Of a stretch of DNA of 7,460 nt, positions 6,116-7,460 are shown in pieces. The DNA is taken from contig CAIXXI010000156.1 of the NCBI GenBank assembly GCA_903923345.1, positions 1 to 7,460 of the forward strand, given 5' to 3'. Position 1 is the first letter of the stretch. The number at the start of each line of letters is the position of its first letter. The position numbers and the translations under genes were made by a program. The notes under the pieces were generated by a model. That model was not told the origin of the DNA and ran no database searches. It saw only the letters and a list, made by a program, of their open reading frames with translations. Source of the stretch: an uncultured Burkholderiales bacterium. GTDB lineage: Bacteria > Pseudomonadota > Gammaproteobacteria > Burkholderiales > Burkholderiaceae_E.

Positions 6116-7084
6116 TCACTTCGCCCGGAAGCGATCAAGCACGGTACCCAGAATGCCTCGGGGCATATAGATGATGAACAGGATCAGCAGGGCGCCATAG
6201 ATCAGCAGATCCACGCCGTGCAAATCATTGCCCACCAGAATCCGCAGCGTCTCGGACAAGGCCAGAAGGAAGACCGCGCCGAAGGTCGGTCCGAGCATCA
6301 CGAACATGCCGCCTGCAATCGAACCGAAGACCATCTGCAGCGAAATGCCAATCCCGGACACCGTCTCGGGATTCACATACAGCTGATATTGCGCATACAG
6401 GACGCCACCCAGACAGGTCATCGCAGCGGACAGCACCGTCACTTTGAGCTTGGTTCGGGAGACGTCGATCCCGATCGAGGCGGCCGCATCTTCCTCCTCG
6501 CTGATGGCTTCAAGCGCGAGCCGATCCATGCTGCGATCCACGCGCCGCCACACCCACAATGCAAACAGCCAGCACACGAGCAGGATGTAGAACCAGACAG
6601 CCTTGTTGCCGAACTGCAGTGCCCCCAGAGACGCCGTCGCGCCGTCGGACAGCGCCGATTTGGGGGTGATTCCGAGTGACCCGCCGGTGTAGTCGCGCAG
6701 GGCAACGATCAGAAGACGCACGACTTCCGACAGGGCGAGCGTGACCAGCGCGAAATAGTGTCCGACGATCTTGAATCGGAAACAGGGCCATCCGATCAGC
6801 AAAGCCAATGCAACGCTGATGATGACCGCCACCACCGCACCGATCCAGGGCGAAATGCCCGAGCTGTTCCACAACAGCACTGAGGCGTAGGCACCAATAC
6901 CCAGAAAGGCACCGTGACCGAAGCTCACCATGCCCAGGCGGCCCATGATCGACCAGCTGGTGTAGATATAGCCCCACAGCAAAGCCATGATGGCCAGGTG
7001 AAGCGGATAGTCGCCGAAACCGAGATAAGGCAGCGCCGCAAGCAGTGCGAGCAGCAGCCAGGGCAGTATTTTGCGCAGGGTCAT
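6116..7084 (-). CDS. livM: Branched-chain amino acid ABC transporter permease LivM
   Basis: LivM is one of the two inner-membrane permeases of the HAAT-family ABC importer for leucine, isoleucine and valine; relatives also import amides, urea or aromatic acids, so the substrate is not certain. The product is 322 residues with about eight to nine hydrophobic segments. The family signature GMVSFGHGAFLGIGAYAS is at 51-68, followed by HYFALVTLALSEVVRLL (109-125). The cytoplasmic coupling loop that contacts the ATPase is at about 193-212 (EEEDAAASIGIDVSRTK), and SLQMVFGSIAGGM (248-260) with GPTFGA (265-270) is also typical. ATG 7084 is four bases after the livH stop, with a weak GGAA eight bases upstream, so translation is probably coupled to livH. 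Unlike common liv clusters, the next gene downstream is an oxidoreductase and not livG or livF. Confidence 0.93.
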   Translation of the reverse strand: MTLRKILPWLLLALLAALPYLGFGDYPLHLAIMALLWGYIYTSWSIMGRLGMVSFGHGAFLGIGAYASVLLWNSSGISPWIGAVVAVIISVALALLIGWPCFRFKIVGHYFALVTLALSEVVRLLIVALRDYTGGSLGITPKSALSDGATASLGALQFGNKAVWFYILLVCWLFALWVWRRVDRSMDRLALEAISEEEDAAASIGIDVSRTKLKVTVLSAAMTCLGGVLYAQYQLYVNPETVSGIGISLQMVFGSIAGGMFVMLGPTFGAVFLLALSETLRILVGNDLHGVDLLIYGALLILFIIYMPRGILGTVLDRFRAK

Positions 7085-7088
7085 CGCT

Positions 7089-7460
7089 TCATTTCCGCTT
7101 TGCGAACAAGCCTTCAGGCTTCCAGAACATCGCCGCGATGAAGAACACGAAGGCGATCACGTAACCCCACTCGAGCTGGAACAGAAAGCCTCCCACCGAG
7201 ATGAACTGGGCGAAGATGAAGGCCGCCAGAAAACCGCCGATGAGATTGCCCAGACCACCCAGCACGCAGATGAGAAAAGTGATGGGGCCGAAGGACAACC
7301 CGATGGCAGGGTGAATGTCGTACTGCAGCACCAGCAGACAGGCGGCAAGTCCGGCGAGTGCTCCGCCCATGGCCGAAGTGAGCAGGTAGATCCGACTCGG
7401 GTTGACGCCCATCAGGGGCATGATCCCGCGGTCCTGGCTGATCGCCCGGATCGCCGTGCC
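7089..7460 (-). CDS. livH: Branched-chain amino acid ABC transporter permease LivH, C-terminal part (5' end outside window)
   Basis: LivH pairs with LivM to form the membrane channel of the importer. The frame is open to the window edge, giving 123 C-terminal residues of a protein normally near 290-300. It begins with the cytoplasmic coupling loop GTAIRAISQDRGIMPLMGVN, which is the LivH form of the ATPase-contacting motif. Then follow helices around SAMGGALAGLAACLLVLQY, the conserved glycine-rich LGGLGNLIGGFLAAFIFAQ and a last helix WGYVIAFVFFIAAMFW, before a short basic tail PEGLFAKRK. An ATG at 7421 is internal to the loop and is not the start. It is the first visible gene of the minus-strand run and is four bases from livM. 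The real start, promoter and any binding-protein gene are beyond the right edge. Confidence 0.93.
   Translation of the reverse strand, partial: GTAIRAISQDRGIMPLMGVNPSRIYLLTSAMGGALAGLAACLLVLQYDIHPAIGLSFGPITFLICVLGGLGNLIGGFLAAFIFAQFISVGGFLFQLEWGYVIAFVFFIAAMFWKPEGLFAKRK

Noticed and set aside
1..7460. Mobile element, CRISPR, toxin-antitoxin, tRNA or phage signals
   Set aside because: No terminal inverted repeats, spaced direct repeats, transposase or integrase motifs or tRNA-like folds were seen; nearly all bases are covered by housekeeping and transport genes of uniform composition.

Overview
The window looks like chromosomal DNA from a GC-rich Gram-negative bacterium, most likely a betaproteobacterium of the order Burkholderiales. 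This rests on the compact gene order mreC-mreD-mrdA-rodA, on the wording of MreD and RodA, and on codon usage rich in G/C third positions. The placement is made by eye, without a database search.

Positions 1-4025, plus strand, hold the rod-shape (elongasome) operon. It contains the 3' end of mreC (cut by the window edge), mreD, mrdA (penicillin-binding protein 2) and rodA. MreC and MreD are membrane scaffold partners of the MreB filament. RodA polymerises glycan strands from lipid II and PBP2 cross-links them, so together they build the lateral cell wall. The genes are 12 and 27 bases apart, and mrdA and rodA overlap by three bases, with rodA beginning at a TTG inside the mrdA stop region. 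mreB should lie just to the left.

Positions 4026-4061 are a 36-base gap between convergent genes, holding one short GC hairpin.

Positions 4062-7460, minus strand, appear to be one co-directional run read right to left: livH (cut by the right edge), livM, a Gfo/Idh/MocA-family oxidoreductase and a PIG3-type NAD(P)H:quinone oxidoreductase. livH and livM are 4 bases apart and form the two membrane permeases of a branched-chain amino acid (or related) ABC importer. The two oxidoreductase genes overlap by ATGA. The 69-base space between livM and the Gfo/Idh gene (54 bases if a GTG start is used) has an imperfect hairpin and no clear promoter. No ATPase or binding-protein gene of the transporter is visible; they must lie further right or elsewhere.

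No RNA gene, mobile element, CRISPR array or long repeat was seen, and no stretch over 300 bases lacks a gene. The window reads as ordinary housekeeping sequence. I do not see a new system. The points most worth a second look are a cysteine-free PBP2, an altered Gfo/Idh active-site motif, the TTG/stop overlap of mrdA and rodA, and the link of two oxidoreductases to a liv permease pair.
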